From: Dermatophagoides farinae
Lineage: Eukaryota > Arthropoda > Arachnida > Sarcoptiformes > Pyroglyphidae
DNA: 64,000 nucleotides
Assembly (NCBI RefSeq): GCF_024713945.1
Contig: NC_134683.1
Location: 2,667,501 to 2,731,500 of the forward strand
Direction: 5' to 3'
Below, in pieces: positions 14,201 to 30,905 of this stretch. Position numbers and translations under genes: made by a program. The notes under the pieces were generated by a model, which saw nothing but the letters and a program-made list of their open reading frames with translations, had not been told where the DNA came from and ran no database searches. Every line of letters starts with the position of its first letter. The stretch's first letter is position 1.

Positions 14201-16124
14201 TGATTTTTCACTAACATTCATTTATTGATTTCGGTGAACGAAAAAAAAAAAAAAACAACAACATAATATCATCATCATCAGCAACATTAAAATGTCCCTG
14301 AATTTCACACCTTGAAATCATTATATTTCAAAAAAAAATTATCATCATCAATCGATAGATTGATAGCATCCTGCTTTCAGCAGCAGCAGCAGCAGCAGCA
14401 GCTGTATTCATATTAATTTACCAAATTTTGTTGTTGTTGTTGTTGTTGTTTATTTTACTCTAAAAGTGCAACAAGCAATGTTTTCGACATTGGTATTTCT
14501 CAATATTTTCATTTTTCACCAAAAAGAATGTTGAATGAGATGAAGAAATGAACTTGAATGGAAACAAAAAAAAAATTTTTTTTTTTGTACTCAAACAAAA
14601 TGTGAGTATAGAACAAAAAAAAATATGAACTAAACCATCATTGTCTGTAAGAATTCAGAAAACTAAACAAAAAAAAAAAAAATATTTCTACAATTGAATT
14701 GGAATCTTGAATGAAGAATTTTTTTTCCATTTATCCTATTTATTCTATATTTTTCAAAACAATTGTATCATCATTGAATGAACAACAAAAATTGAAAGAA
14801 GAATCATGAATTTCATTGTTTTGTTTTGTTTGAATTTCAAAAAATGTTTGAAATTGCTTGTGTTGCCACATACACAATATTAAATTTGGCAAATAATAAA
14901 AATTTGAATTGTTATGAAGAAGCAGAAGAAAAAAGAAGAAGAAAAATATTCATAAACACATTTCGATTGCAATTCATAAATACATTGAACAAATAGAATT
15001 TGAAATCCCTTCATTTGCATATATATATCCAAAAACACATCAAAACACACACACACACAAAGACAACAAATAAACAAAATTTTTGGAAAGAATTTTTTTT
15101 TTCACTTGTTTTCGGTACAATCAAGTACATCATGGCAAACCCATGATGATGATGATGATCATGATTATAATTGTGAGAAAATTGTCAAAAAAAAAATTCA
15201 TTTTTTTTCTCTGATATTCAAATAAACCGTTTTTATTTGCGATTGTGGTGAAGAATAATACCAATCAACAAACAAACATATATTGATGGATGATCACGTG
15301 ATGCAATCGATCACATCACCATCATCATAATCATAATTATATACATTGGACACATTTGTTCTGTGTGTGTGTGTGTGTGTTTGTTCGGCCAATATATTTG
15401 GTTGTAATTGTTCCTTTAAAAAAAAATTTTTTTTTCTCCATAAATTCAATTCTTTAACCAGAAATAAATGAAAAAAAAGACGAGCAATGTTTATTTAAAA
15501 ATTTTTTTTTCCTTATTTCTTTGGAATTTTTCACTTTCTCTCGTTTTTTCTTTCTTTTGCTGTTGAAATCATTCTATTCTTTACTCTTTGATCAAGGATC
15601 AAAAAAAGAAAAATCAAGAAAAAAACCCTTAAACTCCCCCAGAACATTTTTTTTACGTTTGAAAAACTGATCACCAATTAAAGATTGATGAGAATTTTTC
15701 TTTTTCTCTGTTCAATCCATCACCTAAACACGCACACACACATTCAAATGGGTGATACAACCACAAAAAAAAATTGTTTGGATCCATTGCATTGTGTGTG
15801 TGTGTGTTTGCTGTTTGTGCTGTTACCACATTGGCTTTCTCTCTTTTTGTTTTTGTTTCTCAATGTATACGTATACAACTTATTATTGAGATGGGCGAAT
15901 TGAGTTGTTGAAATTTCAATTTTGTTTCTCACATCACAAACAAATATATTACGTATGTCCTCCAACCACATTATATTAGCTATATAGGCATGTATGTACG
16001 ATGCGGTTTATATGACGATGTAAATGTAAGAATAAAACAAAACAAAAAAATAACAATAATAACACTGGCGACAACATTCATCTCCAATGATAATAAAATA
16101 AAAGGATGCAACAAACAAACAACG

Positions 16125-16155
<31 letters not shown>

Positions 16156-19100
16156 AAACAACAACAACAACAACCAATAAATGAATTGATAGAGTAGAAA
16201 ATTATGATGAAATGAAAATATCAAGAAGACAAAAAAAAAATTACTGATGATGTTGATGCTGAAGGATTCAATTGTCTTGTGACATAGACACAAATGTACG
16301 TATACGTACGTTTTTTTTTGTGTATGTGTGTGTGTGTACAATATGTATGTTGATACATAGAGGCATTGATGATGATGATGATTGGCATAGTTTTTTTTTT
16401 GCTTTTTGCCATTTTCTTACTTTTATTATTGTTATTATTCTAGTGAATAGTACATAAAAACACAATTTTATCGTATATATAATATGATTGGATACGATGA
16501 TGCTTATGACGATTGTATATGTGATGATGATGATGATGGTGATGAATGTGATAATAATGCAATCCAAATGTAAAAGAAAAAAAAATTCATAGCAAAAAGG
16601 CTAAATTTCATCTCTTTGCATATTTTTTTCCTTTTGTTTAAATTGTTCCTTGACGTACGATGAGAATGAATATGAAATGAAGAAGAAAATGAAAAATAAT
16701 TTTATCATTGTTCAACAAAAAACAAACTGTTTTGTAATATTAACAACAACAACAACAACAAAAAATTGTTTGTTTGTTTGTTTGTTTGTTCCAGAAACAC
16801 TTTTAATCATTTGTTTCATGTGAGAATTTTTTTTTGTTTATTTTATTCAAAGGACAAAAATTCAAAAGAGATTCATTTCACTTTTTTACGCGCCAAAAAT
16901 GATGAGAAAAATTTAAATTTTTACCATTCAAAAATGATGTTTGCAAGTGCGCGCGCATACTCATAATTATACACACACACACACATTTGATCCAAAGTTC
17001 AACAATTCAACTAAACAAATGATTTTCGCGCGCGCGATTCAATATATGAAATAAAATTCAAAACAACAGAAATTGACTGGAAACAAAACAAACGTTGTTT
17101 ATATTATTTGTGTGAGCAATTCATTATATACTTTTAAGCTCCAGTTTTAGTTTTTTTTTCACAACAAAAACAAGTATCTTGTCAAGTTATTTTTTTCCCA
17201 TTCGTTTCAAAAATTTTTTTTGCTTGTTATCCGTCCTTTTTTTTGTTTTGTTTTGGTCATAGTCATCCTCCACATCAAATGTTTATTAACGAACTTTGTT
17301 TTAGATTTTTGTTGTTGTTGTTGTTGTTGTTGTTATTTTATGTTCGACAAATGATAGAATATATATATAAAAAAAAGACGACGACTTTGATTGGTGTGAA
17401 TCACCTTTGCCCATCACCATAGCGATAACCATAGAAATAGCCATAGTCATCATCATCATCATCATGACACAATATGAACCGTCAGGCCAGGTTAATGATG
17501 ATGATTGCAATTGTTGTTGTTGTTGATTCATTGAATTCAGTATGGCTAAATTTGTCTGTTGTTGTACGATAGAAGAAGAAAAAAAATTTTTTTTTTCGTT
17601 TCGTTTCACAGATTTCAAGTTTTTAGTTTTTTTTATATTTATTTTTTTTTTATTTTTTTTTCATTCATTCGTATATTATAATAATGTTTTTCTTTTTCTT
17701 TTTTTTTTTTTTTTTTTTGGTGGCCACTAATCAACACCACAAAATCTCTACAGGTATGTTATATTGATTCTGTACAATTGCAATGTTGCAAAGCAGCAAT
17801 TTCATTACCGGTGGTTCGTTGTGGTCGTTGTAATAGTGATGGTGATGGTGATGGTGATGGTGACGATAATGTCTGTACACATATGAAAACCAGGTAAAAT
17901 CAACAACCAGCAGCAGCATTCTGGTGTATGGGGCTATACGATGAACTAAAACGTATGTAATGGAAAAAAAAGAAGAAAAACCAGAAGAATCTGGTTATAT
18001 TTTCAAAAAGGATGATGACGACAATTTATTTAGTAGTATAGATAATGACGTAATTGAAAATTTTTTCAGATAAAATTTTTTTTTCTGTTCTTCACACATT
18101 ATTTTATTGAGTGATTTGACGATTGACGATTAATATGAATATTTTGTCAACTGTTTTCGATGTTGTTGTTGTTGTTTTTTCTGATCAATTGATTGATTAC
18201 CTGTGAAAAAACAGAAAAAGACTAGAATTACCATTAAAATTTGCAACTCTATAATCTTGGCGATTTAGTTGATAATAATAAAGATTTTATATAAATGGTC
18301 CTAATTTGTCTGAGGCCTCTCTTTATCATTGGACGGATGTAGTCATCATGTAGACAATGACGACAGGTAATCAGGTAATTATGATCATCATCATCATCAT
18401 TAGCATGGCATCTGTCGTTGTTTTTTTTTTTTTTTTTTTTGGGTGAGAAAGATGAAGAAAGAATTGACGCATAAAAAACAAAACACAAATTAAGCAACTA
18501 ATATGCACAAAAATGATGAGGTGAACATATCAACATGGCTACCTACCTACCTACCATTATATCATTATGATATGGTTGTCATCAAATCTGGTTTGTTTTC
18601 GGACAATTATTATTATTGTATTGTTATCATCATTATTTAGATTTTTTTTACCCATTTTTTTCGCTTACTTGTTGCTACTGTGATGAAAATTGTCACGATC
18701 TTAGTGTCTATGTTGTTGTGTGTAAGTTTTTTTTTATAATACTAATATTCGCGCTGTATAAATTGTCACTTATATTTCATTATTATTACAACAATTGTCA
18801 TTTTCAGCCATCAATACGACTTGTTGAATGTTTCATTTATTCATTAAATTTTACTTTTCAAAATCAATAAATTTTTCATTCATTCGTAATCATCAATATG
18901 AGGGGAGGGGCAAAAATTTTATTTTCAACATGGCTCATTAGTGATTTAAATGTTTTTTTTTTCAATGGTGAAAATTTAATTTTAATTCAATTCTCAAAAT
19001 TGTTCAAGTGGTTGCTGTTGTGTGTGTGTGTGTGTGTGGGTGAAAGGCGTGAACATTTTTTTTCGAAAATTTTTCATTGGAATCATCTATTGTCATATCT

Positions 19101-20447
19101 TTCACTTGACGACAACGACAACGACAACGACGATGATGATGATGATGATAATCAGATATGAATGGATCTGTAATTCATTTTATGAATAATAAACTGCTAC
19201 TAAATAAACAAATGAAATAAAAAAAAAGAAAAACATAAATTTTCATACACCCTCACCAAAAAAAAAAAATTATTATTGGTAAAACCAGAGAAACCAGATT
19301 CCATTCATCGTGATCATCAGCGGTTGTGTTGGCGGTGTTGATGCCAGTAGTAGCAGTAGTTTTTCTGGTTTTTTTTTCATCGTATATGATTTGATTTTCG
19401 GTGTAATGGAATACAAAAAAAAGGATCACAACTTTATATCTGAAAAAAATGGCAAAAATTCTGTCACATAGAAAATTCATTTAGTTGTTGTTGTGTGAGC
19501 AGAAAATTTTTTTTTTTTTTTCTTCGTTTCCTTTATATCTCATTGTTATTTGTCATTGATCCGAATACATTTGTATGAGAGGGGAGAAAAGGAAGAAGAA
19601 GAAAAAGAAGAAGAGGACGATGATATTGGGTGATGATAATAGGTTATGATGATGATGACAATGATTATAATCATTCAAGGTGTACAAGTTTTCTTCTTCT
19701 TTTTTTGTTTGTTTGTTTGTTTGTTTTTTTTTTGTTACTTCTTTATTCTCTATTCTGATTGTCTTTAATTTTAAATTTTTTTTTATTAACCCAACGACGA
19801 AATACACGTAACCTAGGAGAAAAAAAACGATTTAAATGTCAAATTGTTAAAATATCACAGAAAATGTTTTTTTTTTGTATTTTAATCTATTGATTAATTG
19901 AATGATCAACCAACAAACTAAGCTGGATCTTTTGATGAAATCGGAAGTCAATTCAATTTGAATGGAGAACAAAACAAAAAAAAAATGGGTGCGTCGTTTG
20001 TTGTTCGTCATCATGATGAAATAACAAAAAAAATCGGGCGTTATACGACCATCATCCATACACATCATCATTTGGAAAAGATTTTTATTAGCAGATTTTT
20101 TTTGATTTTATTTTTCTCAAAAAAAAAAATTTTTATTTTCATCAATCAAAACCATCCACATATGTGATGATGACATGAAGAATCATGTTACCGTTAGTGG
20201 AACAACAACATCAGGAACAAACTATAAACTTGGCCCGTTTTTTTTGCCGTTGTTGTTGTTGTGTGATATGTGTGATCATATGCCGGCCTAACAAATCAAC
20301 AATCTTGTTCCTTAAATCTTCATCATCATCATCATCATCATCATGGACTTGTTGTTATTATTATTATGGTCATGATAAATGAATAGAATGAAATGGGGGG
20401 AAAAAAACAAAGAAGAAAATTGAATCCAATTTTTTTTCTTTTTCCCA

Positions 20448-20478
<31 letters not shown>

Positions 20479-21188
20479 TCCAACGTGTTTGTACGAGTGT
20501 GTAGGTGTGAAACATGCAAAAAACAAAAAAAATTTTTTTTTTTTTGATCTAAATAAATTTTATTATTCCGCATTCAATTCATTTGTTTCTTCCTGTTGTT
20601 GTTGTTGTTGTTGTTGTCGATTGCTATACTATCCTATCATGTGTTCATGTGAACAATTCGATTGATCTTCACCTCTTTATAGCCTGTCAAAAGACTATAG
20701 ACTTGAGATTTAGACCTGATGATGATGATGATGATGACGGTTTAATGATCACTCCATTTGTATGTGATGAGTGAATTACTTAATCCATGATGATGATGAT
20801 CATCATCACCATAAACAATGATTGTCGATAATCCACTTGACTTTTAAGTGATTGTTATAATAACAATATCGTTATGGATAATCAAGAAAAAAAACCGTGC
20901 GCATTGTTTTTTTTTTCTCTGTTGTTTTTTTCAATTTGATTATTATCAATTTAGCCAATTTACAAATGTTTAAGACATGAAAACGTTGAAAAAAAACAAC
21001 AACAACAAAAAAAATTCTGTTTTCTATTTCATTTGATTGATTCAAAGTTAGTGTAGAAATACTTTCTCTCTTTCTTTTGAATCAAATATGTAGTAGTTTT
21101 GACCGATTGTTGCGCGTCCGGGATCATCATCATCATCATCATTATCATCATGGTTATGGAGGTGAGAGAGAAAAGGTCGAATTTTTCA

Positions 21189-21190
<2 letters not shown>

Positions 21191-21220
<30 letters not shown>
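21191..21220. repeat. (CA)n microsatellite
   Basis: Fifteen uninterrupted CA units, followed by an imperfect extension. Confidence 0.9.
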
Positions 21221-21226
<6 letters not shown>

Positions 21227-22056
21227 CAACCACATAAATAATTTGAAGAACAAGTTTGTATGATCAACGAATCAATTCAAAAATTTTAATTCTCTCATTC
21301 AACTTTTTTAAATGATAAAACAACAACAACAACAGCGACAACAACAATCAATTTGAATAGAGAAAACGTAGACACGTGCTTTTATCAAGTTCATACATTT
21401 ACCACCACCACCACCACCACCACCATCATCATCATCGAGGGCCATCGTCATTATCAGAGAATTTTTTTTTTCATTTCAACAAGCCATAGATTAGATTATC
21501 TTTTACGGTGTGTGTGAGTGTGTGTGTGTGTGTGAGAAAAAAAAACAAACAGCAAATGGTGGCAAAAAAAAATTATATTAGACAGGTACAATGATGATGA
21601 ATACGTATGGAAAAAAAAATCTATTGACACGCGTTTGTCATGTTGTTTATGTGCGTGTGTGTGTGAGTTTGATGAATAATTTGAGGTGTACATGATTTGA
21701 TGTATATAATCAATCAATTTTCAACACATTTTTTTTAATGAAGTATGAAAATAAATATCAACTAATGATGATGTGATTAAATGAATCATAAATTATCGAT
21801 TAATAAAATTCAAAAAATATTAAAAGTACAAAAATTGATGAACTGATAATATTAATAATAATATAAATAAATAAATAAAATAAAATTAAGCCATAAACAC
21901 AACAAGTTGTTCAACAGGTACAATTATTGATAGGAGACAAAAAATTTGAAAACTAAAACCAAAATCAATGATATCACAAATATAGTAACCACCTATTGAT
22001 CATTGATTTTGTCTATTTTTTTTTCTAATTTGATTGTAAACTTTTACAGATACCAG

Positions 22057-22058
<2 letters not shown>

Positions 22059-22088
<30 letters not shown>
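22059..22088. repeat. (CA)n microsatellite
   Basis: About 15 CA units in a row, followed by GCACAC. Confidence 0.9.
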
Positions 22089-22095
<7 letters not shown>

Positions 22096-25095
22096 AATGT
22101 ACAAAATAACTTCAGATATGACTTTACCATCATTTTATTTTGTATGGGTCATCATCATCATCATCATCATCATCAGGAAAAAAAATAGAAAAAACAAAAA
22201 CAAAACAAAAAAAATCAACAGAGGGTTTCCAACCGAATTGTCTGTCTGCATTTTTTTTTTTTTTTTTGGTTCTCTTTTTATTTCATTTCATTTCATTATT
22301 TTCAATTCATGGTCCATGGTTGAATGGCTTTTATGCCATAGCCATCATCGACCATTCATTCATTCATCCATGTATCCATCCGCCATTACAACTAACTATA
22401 CCGACCAGCCGACCATTCTATACATAGGTTTGATGACAACTTGCAACTGATTTTTTTTTATTTGTTGTTGTTGTTGTTGCTGATTTTCAATAGAGCATGG
22501 TCTAGCATACTGGTTATTTAGATGACCACTATTTAAGCTACTACTTAAGGTAATATAATATAGCCAATGATGATGATGATGATGATTATTCCGTACATGT
22601 GAACGACGAAGAACAAAAAAAAAAAAAAAATAGAAAATAGAAATAAAAATTCAAATGAGAGAATCACATCAATGTTTGTTGTGTGTGTGTAAATTTGAAT
22701 CATTAAGATTTTTTTTTTTTTTTGAAAGATGTTCATCATTATTATTGTAACCATGCATGTACATCACCTGAAATTATGGTTGATTACCACCACCACCACC
22801 ACCACAACATTTTTATCCATAATAGCTTGGTAGTGAATAGTGAATCCAGACCAACAGCAGCAACAACAACTACAACAACAACAACAACTTTTTAATGTTG
22901 ATCATGATTATCATATATATATATACAAATAAACAGACGAATATAATAGGGAGAATGATGGTTTTTTTTCTTCTTCTTCTTGTTCATTGGAGACATAAAG
23001 ACAAAGATGTTATGATGATGAACAGGACAGAAGAAGAAGAAAAAGAAGGACGAAAACAGAAAAAGAAGAAGAAAATTCAAGATGGAAATTTGAACAAAAG
23101 TTGAATTTTAAAAAAAAAAGTTAAGAAACTGGATTGACATGTCCTATTCATTCATTCATTCAATTCATTTTTATTGGCGGCTAAATTGTTTTGTTTTTTA
23201 TTTCAATTTTTTAAATGAAAAATTTCACGTTTATTGTGTGTGTGTTTATAACATGAAATTTTGAAAGAACAAAAAAAAAAAAAAAAACATTGACAACAAC
23301 CGGAAATATCGTTTTCAACATCAGTGGGTGTATATATCATCATTATGTCGTTTTTGGGTTCCATTGTTTATACAAAGTTCCGGTCTTTTCTAATGAATAG
23401 CCACATTAGATAATGAAATGGTTCCGTTTTTTTTTTAATGGCTACTACTATGGTATACAGGTTTTTTTCTTCTTCTCATCACATTCATTCGTGTTTATTT
23501 TGACCCATTCATTGTAGTGATAATGATGGGAAATGATGGTGATGGTGATGGTTGTGGTGGTGGTGGTGGTTCATCTTGTTTGTTTTTGTCAATCCAAATT
23601 ATTTGGTTGTATATTCAGTATAATCCTTGAATCCTACATATATAATTAACTTTTCACTAAATCAAATGATTATTATAAAACAAGAACAACAACAACAGCA
23701 ACAACAACAACAGAAATTCCTTAAAGTTCAAGTTCAACATCTGTTGCTATTGTTGTTGTTGTTGTTGTTGTTATTGATGATGATAATGATGATGATATAA
23801 TTTATTTTAATCTAGTTTAGATTTCATAGGATTTTCATTCCTGATTTATCAAATACAACAACAACAACAACAACAACAACAAAAAATCATTAGATTAAGA
23901 TTCCTAATAGTAAATGATGATGATGATGAGTCAAATAGAAAAAAAAATTTGTTTAACCGGTATTTGTGTACCGAGTAAACATGAACAAACAAAAAAAAAA
24001 TTGATTTCGATAACCACCGACACCATTGCCACCACCACTACGGATACAAATTATCGAACACGATTTTTTTTATGATAAATGAATTGTAGAAAATTGCGCA
24101 GGTGAAAATATTTTTTTTTCTATTTGAATAATTGTCAGATGATGATGATGATGATGATTGGTTGTGATCTGATTATCATCATTACAATAACCGCACCATT
24201 TATCAATGTATGGAATCACATAATCATTGGATTTATATCAGAATCGTTTCTATTTTAAAGATTTTGTTTTTTTTTACCACCATAACAAATTTGTTTCATT
24301 GAAACGAATGAAAAATGTCAAAATAATGTTGCTGTAGACAACGGAAATTTTTTTTTTCTTTGATGACATGATGATCAACCAACCGGTATATGTCTTTTTT
24401 TTGGATAGGATGTCATCATCATCATTATCATAATGTCCGTTTTGACCTCTAATGTCACAAGTGAGAATTACGACAACTAAAATTATAATTATGTCATCAT
24501 CATTGTGATGGTGAAAACAATGATGATGATTTTTTATATTCACATTGTATCTAAATTACATAGGATGATGTATATAAAAGAAAAAAAAAAGAAAGTGGGT
24601 GTAGATTATTTAATTTTTTTTTTTTTTGAACGATAATTCATAATTCATAGATCGATGAACATTAAAGTGGATTGAAACAACCACTGATATAATATCGATC
24701 CATTTGATCCAATTGTAGCGTAAATGATTGCGATATTTGATTTGATTTAATTTCTTGTTTGTCGGTTGGTCGGTCGGTTGGTTTTCTTTGGTTTTTTTTC
24801 GGTTTTTTCATATTGTTCATACAATCGATTTCATGAAATGATTACCATATGAATTGTTGTAATCAATATATGGATAAACTATGATTTACAAATAACAAAT
24901 AAACACGCCAAAAACAACCAACACCACCACCACCACTACACAATAGGAATGAATTAGACCCCAGGTAGGACCCTAGATGATAAAAGCAATGAAAAAAAAC
25001 AAGGACAAATTATATTTGTTAAATAACGGAAACTGTGATTACTTTGTATGTTTATATAAAAACTATACACTATGTGATCTAGGCTTTTATCGGTG

Positions 25096-25131
<36 letters not shown>

Positions 25132-28100
25132 TGTATGTAATATTCATTGACAGGATGTCGATCAATGAAAAAAAAATCAACAATTTATGTGATGAAATGA
25201 AAAAAAAATGAAGACGAGCCAAAGGGAGAGGGGAAAAAAAAGACTCACACACACACAGAGAGAAAAAAAATCATCCGGATAGGTGTGGCGGCGGTTGTTG
25301 TTGATTTCATGGGTTTTCATTGTTATTATTATTATTATTATTATTATTAGTGTCAGTGACAAGGTGACTTTTTTTCTATCGCACTGAAGAGAAAAAGAAG
25401 AGGAGGACAAAATTCAAACTACAAAATTTGACCCGATAAAACATAGGATGCTTATTATTATTATGCAATGTGACTTTGTCCTCATATATATTTATTAATA
25501 GCTTGTGTGTGTGTGTGTGTGGTTTTCTATTACTAGGTTTAAAAGATTATTTATTAAATATGGCAGTTAAGTTATTAGTCAACAACAAACTAAAAATTGT
25601 TGTTGACATTTATTACATATTAACAAAACAAAAAAAGATTTCCGTTGTGATTTTAAACACACACACACACATCAATTTTTCTCTCTCTTGTCCTTGTTAT
25701 TAGATTCAAATTAAGATGTAATTATTGAATTAGAAAATAATTATGATGATGATGATGATTACCAAGAAAAGAAAAATAAATGAATATAACTCAATTATTC
25801 ATGATAAATTTATCAATTATGAGTTTATTTGCTTATCGTTTGCTTGCTGTTGTTGTTGACATCACATAAATTGTTGTTGACCTATGTACTAGTGGAATAC
25901 CAACCCTTTTTTTTTGTACAAATGTCTTGTGTGTGCGTGTGTTCCAATTATACCAGATATACTTTAGTTTAATTTGTTGTTGTGACAGTGATTAGACTAT
26001 TCCATGCATACGCACACACACACACACAAAAACATAATGTTTGGTCACAATTGACTAAATTGATTTGATCATCATCATCATCATCGTCATTGTATTAAAT
26101 ATTGTACGGAACTAACTAACTAAATGAATGAATGAATAAATTTAAATGGCGGTGAAAAATCTCTTTTATTGTGTTAAAAGCTACCACCGGCAAACACACA
26201 CACACACACACTCATACATGAAAACAGTGTCTATGTGTGTGACTAGAAAATCATTTCATTCTGGAAACCCTGGAAACCAGAATCAATTTGGATCATCCTG
26301 GCCAAAAAAAAACTTCCACCACCAATAATAATAATAATAATAATGACAATAGTGTGACAATAATTCCTGGAATACAATAAATATATACAAATCGTGGCAA
26401 ACAAAAAGGAAAAAATGAAAGGAGAAAATGAACAAAACAAAACAAAAAAAAACGATCAAGTTTGACTAAAAACACACACGGAATCAAACTATGATTCTGA
26501 ATGAAACACACATTTATGGATCATCATCATCTGTATGTATGTAAGTTTGAATCAAAAGAATGAATGAATGAATGAATGAATCATGGTTACAAACAAAACG
26601 AAAAAAAAAATTCGGATCAGACCAATTGAATTTGATAAAAATAGATGAAATAGAATAAAAATGGCTACCACACTACAACCATTAAATTCTATTATTATGT
26701 TATATACTCATCATCATCTTTAGCAGCCATTCTGTTTATATTCCATTTTCAATATCAACATAATATGGATATAGAATCTGTATTTGTTGATGATTATAAT
26801 CTTCGATTATGATGATGATGATGATGAGAAGTTTCGAATTATAATACAAATCTATTACACACACACACATATACAGGAAAGTGAAAAATTTTTCCATTCT
26901 TTCTCTTTTTCCATTTTAATATTTTTTTCTCTCTCTTTCTCGATTTCTGGTCACACGCGACCAGCCAAAAAAAAAAAAAAAAATATTCAACGGCATCGGC
27001 CAATTTTTATTCGTCTTCTGTTTGACGACGACCTCTCTCTCTCTCTATCTCTCTACCAATTTGATTGTCAACTTTAGACGCACACACATATATATTGAGG
27101 GTAAATTGTTGTTTCCCATATGGCCATATCTATAATAGGAGAAGGTCTACATCTAGGGCTGTGTATATATGTGTGTGTGTGTGTTTGTATAATGTTTTTT
27201 TTTTCTTTTGGTTGTTAATTCACACGATTGATGATTTGGATCAGTCACCGACAATAATAATAATAATGATGATGATGATGATGATGATGATGTAGACGAG
27301 AGGATGAGGACAAAAAAAAAGATGAAAAGTAAATGAATGAATGAATGAATGAATGAGAAAGATCGACCGACAGGCGATTTTTTCCAACACACACACACAC
27401 AAACACACATATTATATCCCAATAAGTTTTAGTTGTAGTTCATTCGCCGAATCATTCTCTCAATCTTTCTCACTATGTGTGTTTGTCTGTTTATATATAT
27501 GTATATATGTTTTCGTTGTCGTTGTTATTTGTTTGTTCCATAAAAAGGTTCCAATATAAATAGATTATGAAGAGAATTTGAACAAAAAAAAAATTGTGGG
27601 GAAAATTATGATGATGATGAGAGAGGACGAAATAGTGAATCATTTTGTCCAATGAATATATCTGTATGTTTGTGTGTGATAGGGCCCTAGTATGCATTTT
27701 TGTTACCCCCCCCACCATTACCTTTAGTTCAAATGTTTTTATTCAATTGAACTCGACCAATTTTTTTAATATTATTGTGGAACACACACACAAATAAATA
27801 AAAAAAAAATCTGGCCCCCCCATACATGATACACAAACCAAACAATCAACCAACCATAATATTTTCTATACACTACCATCACCACCACCACCACCACTTT
27901 CTCCAATAAAAAAGGTCGAAGGACCCTATTAATCGGTTATTTGTATGATACATTCATTCATTCAATTTATTCAAATTTCATGTTTAAAAATTCCTTGGAA
28001 CTTGAAAATTTGTTAATTTTTTTTTTCGTTTGTGTGTGTGTGTGTGTGTGTAACATGAACGCACGCGCACAATTTGTTACCTGAGTTTTTGAGAAATTGA

Positions 28101-30825
28101 ATTTAAACCTGTGTGTGTGTGTGAAGAAATTAGTAAGGTATTTAGGAACCTAGAAGAGGGGAATTTTTTTTCTTTTGAAATCATTTTCACTACCGATTTT
28201 CATTTTGGAGTAGAGGAAGATAACAAACCAAACAACAACAACAAATGAATGACAGCTTTATGACCTTTTTTTCTGTTTTGGTTTTTTTTTCTCATTGACC
28301 GTGTGTGTATATACCGTATATTACAATCAGGGTCCTTGGAAGAAGAAAAAGAAGAAGAAGGGCAACAACGAAAAAAAATGTCTTCAAGATTTGTCGTCGT
28401 CCATCCTCGTCGTTGTTGTTGACCTACGACCTTTTTTTTCGTTGTTGTTATTGTTGTTATCATTATTGTTTAGTGTTTTGTGGCCTCTGTGTGTATGTGT
28501 GTATTTTGGTCGTAACCTCATTGGCTATGGCCAATTTGGTTATCATTAACAGCAACAACAACTACCAACACCACAACCATCATCAGTAGTTAAGATCTAT
28601 TCAGCAAAAAAAAAAAAAAATTTTTGGTCAAAATTGAAACCAGAAATTTTTTTTTCTCTCCACTGAAGAGACTGATCATTTTCGAATCTAGTTATTAGTA
28701 TCGGCGTTGTTGTTGTTGTTGTTTGACCGTTTTTTTGTCGATTCGATTTTGTTGTTGTTGCTGCTGCTGCTGCTGGAACGAACGAACGAAACAAACAAAC
28801 AAACAACAAACATACTACAATCAACCGATCGGCCAGAAAAAAAATTTTCGATCTAACAACGATCCAACAATGGGCCATTTGGTTATGATCATTGTATATT
28901 ATGATTTGGTTGGCCCATGTTTAGGGTCAATAATTTTTTTTTTGGGTATTTTTCACATATAATATGAACTGGGGGGAAAGGTGAATGAGAGGTTGGATGA
29001 TCTCAATGATGATGAGAGTTAGAGATCGTGACTGACAAATAAACGAAATATTGGTTGATCCAAAATGTCATGATGAAGCAAAGAGAGAGAAAGAGAATAA
29101 AGTTCTATGAAAAAAAAACCATTTTCATGAATGACAGATGCATGAAACATGGAACATCTACATATACATAGACAAGGACAGATGAATTCGTTTTTGGAAC
29201 CAAGCAAAAAAAAAAAAAAAAAATGACTTTACCCACTCTCACTAATCACGCATACACAAACACACACACACACATTTATTTATAACATGATGCACGTGTT
29301 CAATCGCGTTTATGTGTTTCTAGTTTCGGATTTTTTTTTTTTTTTTTTTGACACACCGATACAAATACATAATGGTATCAACCATCAAATGGAAAATTGA
29401 GATGATCATCACAATGATGATTTCGTATTTACATTATTGTAATTCAATTTCAAATTCAATAGATTAAATGAAAAAAAAAATAGGTCCGTGGTAAACAATA
29501 ATAACTAATTATTACACAATCCACTTCCTTCTCCTACATTGTTTGTTTTTATTTTTGTTAATATTTTTCCTTCAATTTTCATCATTTACATCTTTTTTTT
29601 TCTATTTATTATGCCAATAATAATAATCTAACGGATTTTTATCCTTATGTATCATCATCATCATCATATTATTTATGTCGTCACTGACTGCAAGACGTTC
29701 ATTCAGTCAATTGATCGTTTTCCATCATCATGGATCATAATCATCAATAGAGGATCCATCTCCATTTTGGTTACAAACTACTATGTGTGTGTGTGTGTGT
29801 GTTGTGTGTGCTGTTGTGTTTGCATCATTCAATGAGAGATAAATTAAAGAAAAGAAAACAAAAAAAAAATCTGTCAAAATAGATCATCCTGTTTTAAAGA
29901 GACAAAAGATGAAGAAAAAGAAGAGCAAAATGAACGGGATGAGTGAGAGAGAGAGAGAGAGAGAATACATTTATTCATTCATTTTCATTCCAGCTATAAC
30001 TTGAATTTTTTTCTTCTTCTTCTGTATCTGAATCTGGCAACAAAATTTTCAAAAAAAAAAAATGTAAATTAGCCGGACAAGAAATTGAATAGCTATTAAA
30101 CTTTTTTTTGGCTGAATATGAATAAAATGAACTAAACTGAACTGAATTGAACCTAACCAAGTTGAATATATACACACACACACACGAACAAAAACAGTAT
30201 TGGAAAAAAAGAGAGAAATGAATTGAAATAGAACAAATGGATATGTGTGTGTGTGTATGTGTGTGGATGGCCAAAAATATTTAGACGACCGAAGACAAAT
30301 GATGATGATGATGGCGACCCGAGAGTCATCGATGATAAAAAGAAGACGACAATAAACATCGGAAAGAAAGGAGAACGCAAGAGAGAGAGAGAGAAATAGA
30401 GAAAAGCCTGGCATTTTTTTTTTCTTCTTTTTATTCAGAAAATGAAGAAAAAAAAGCCTAATACAATGTGATTTGGGTAAAGTAAATCAGCCACCACCAC
30501 CACCACCAACCATTATCATCTAAATGTAGTTCCTTTTTGGCTTTGGCGTCATCCTACACACACACACATAAAACAACACACAAATTGACATGAACAAAAC
30601 TCGAATTTTTTTCATCATCATCATCATCAATTCACATTGGATCCTCACTTTTTTTTTGCTTTATTGTGTTTGCTTATGTGTATAAGTGTGTTGAATCCTA
30701 TGCTTTGTTGATCCGGTTTGCTGCTAGCTTTTTATTATTATTTTTTTTCTTTTTACTAAAAGGATCCTCGAACTGGGTTAAATGGCAATGGACAGCTGTC
30801 ATATCATGAAAAAAAAACATATAGT

Positions 30826-30828
<3 letters not shown>

Positions 30829-30901
<73 letters not shown>
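30829..30901. repeat. (TC)n microsatellite, about 73 bp
   Basis: The longest perfect dinucleotide tract in the window, about 36 TC units. On the - strand it is a GA tract of the kind bound by GAGA factors in insects. I see no adjacent gene start that would support a promoter role. Confidence 0.95.
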
Positions 30902-30905
<4 letters not shown>
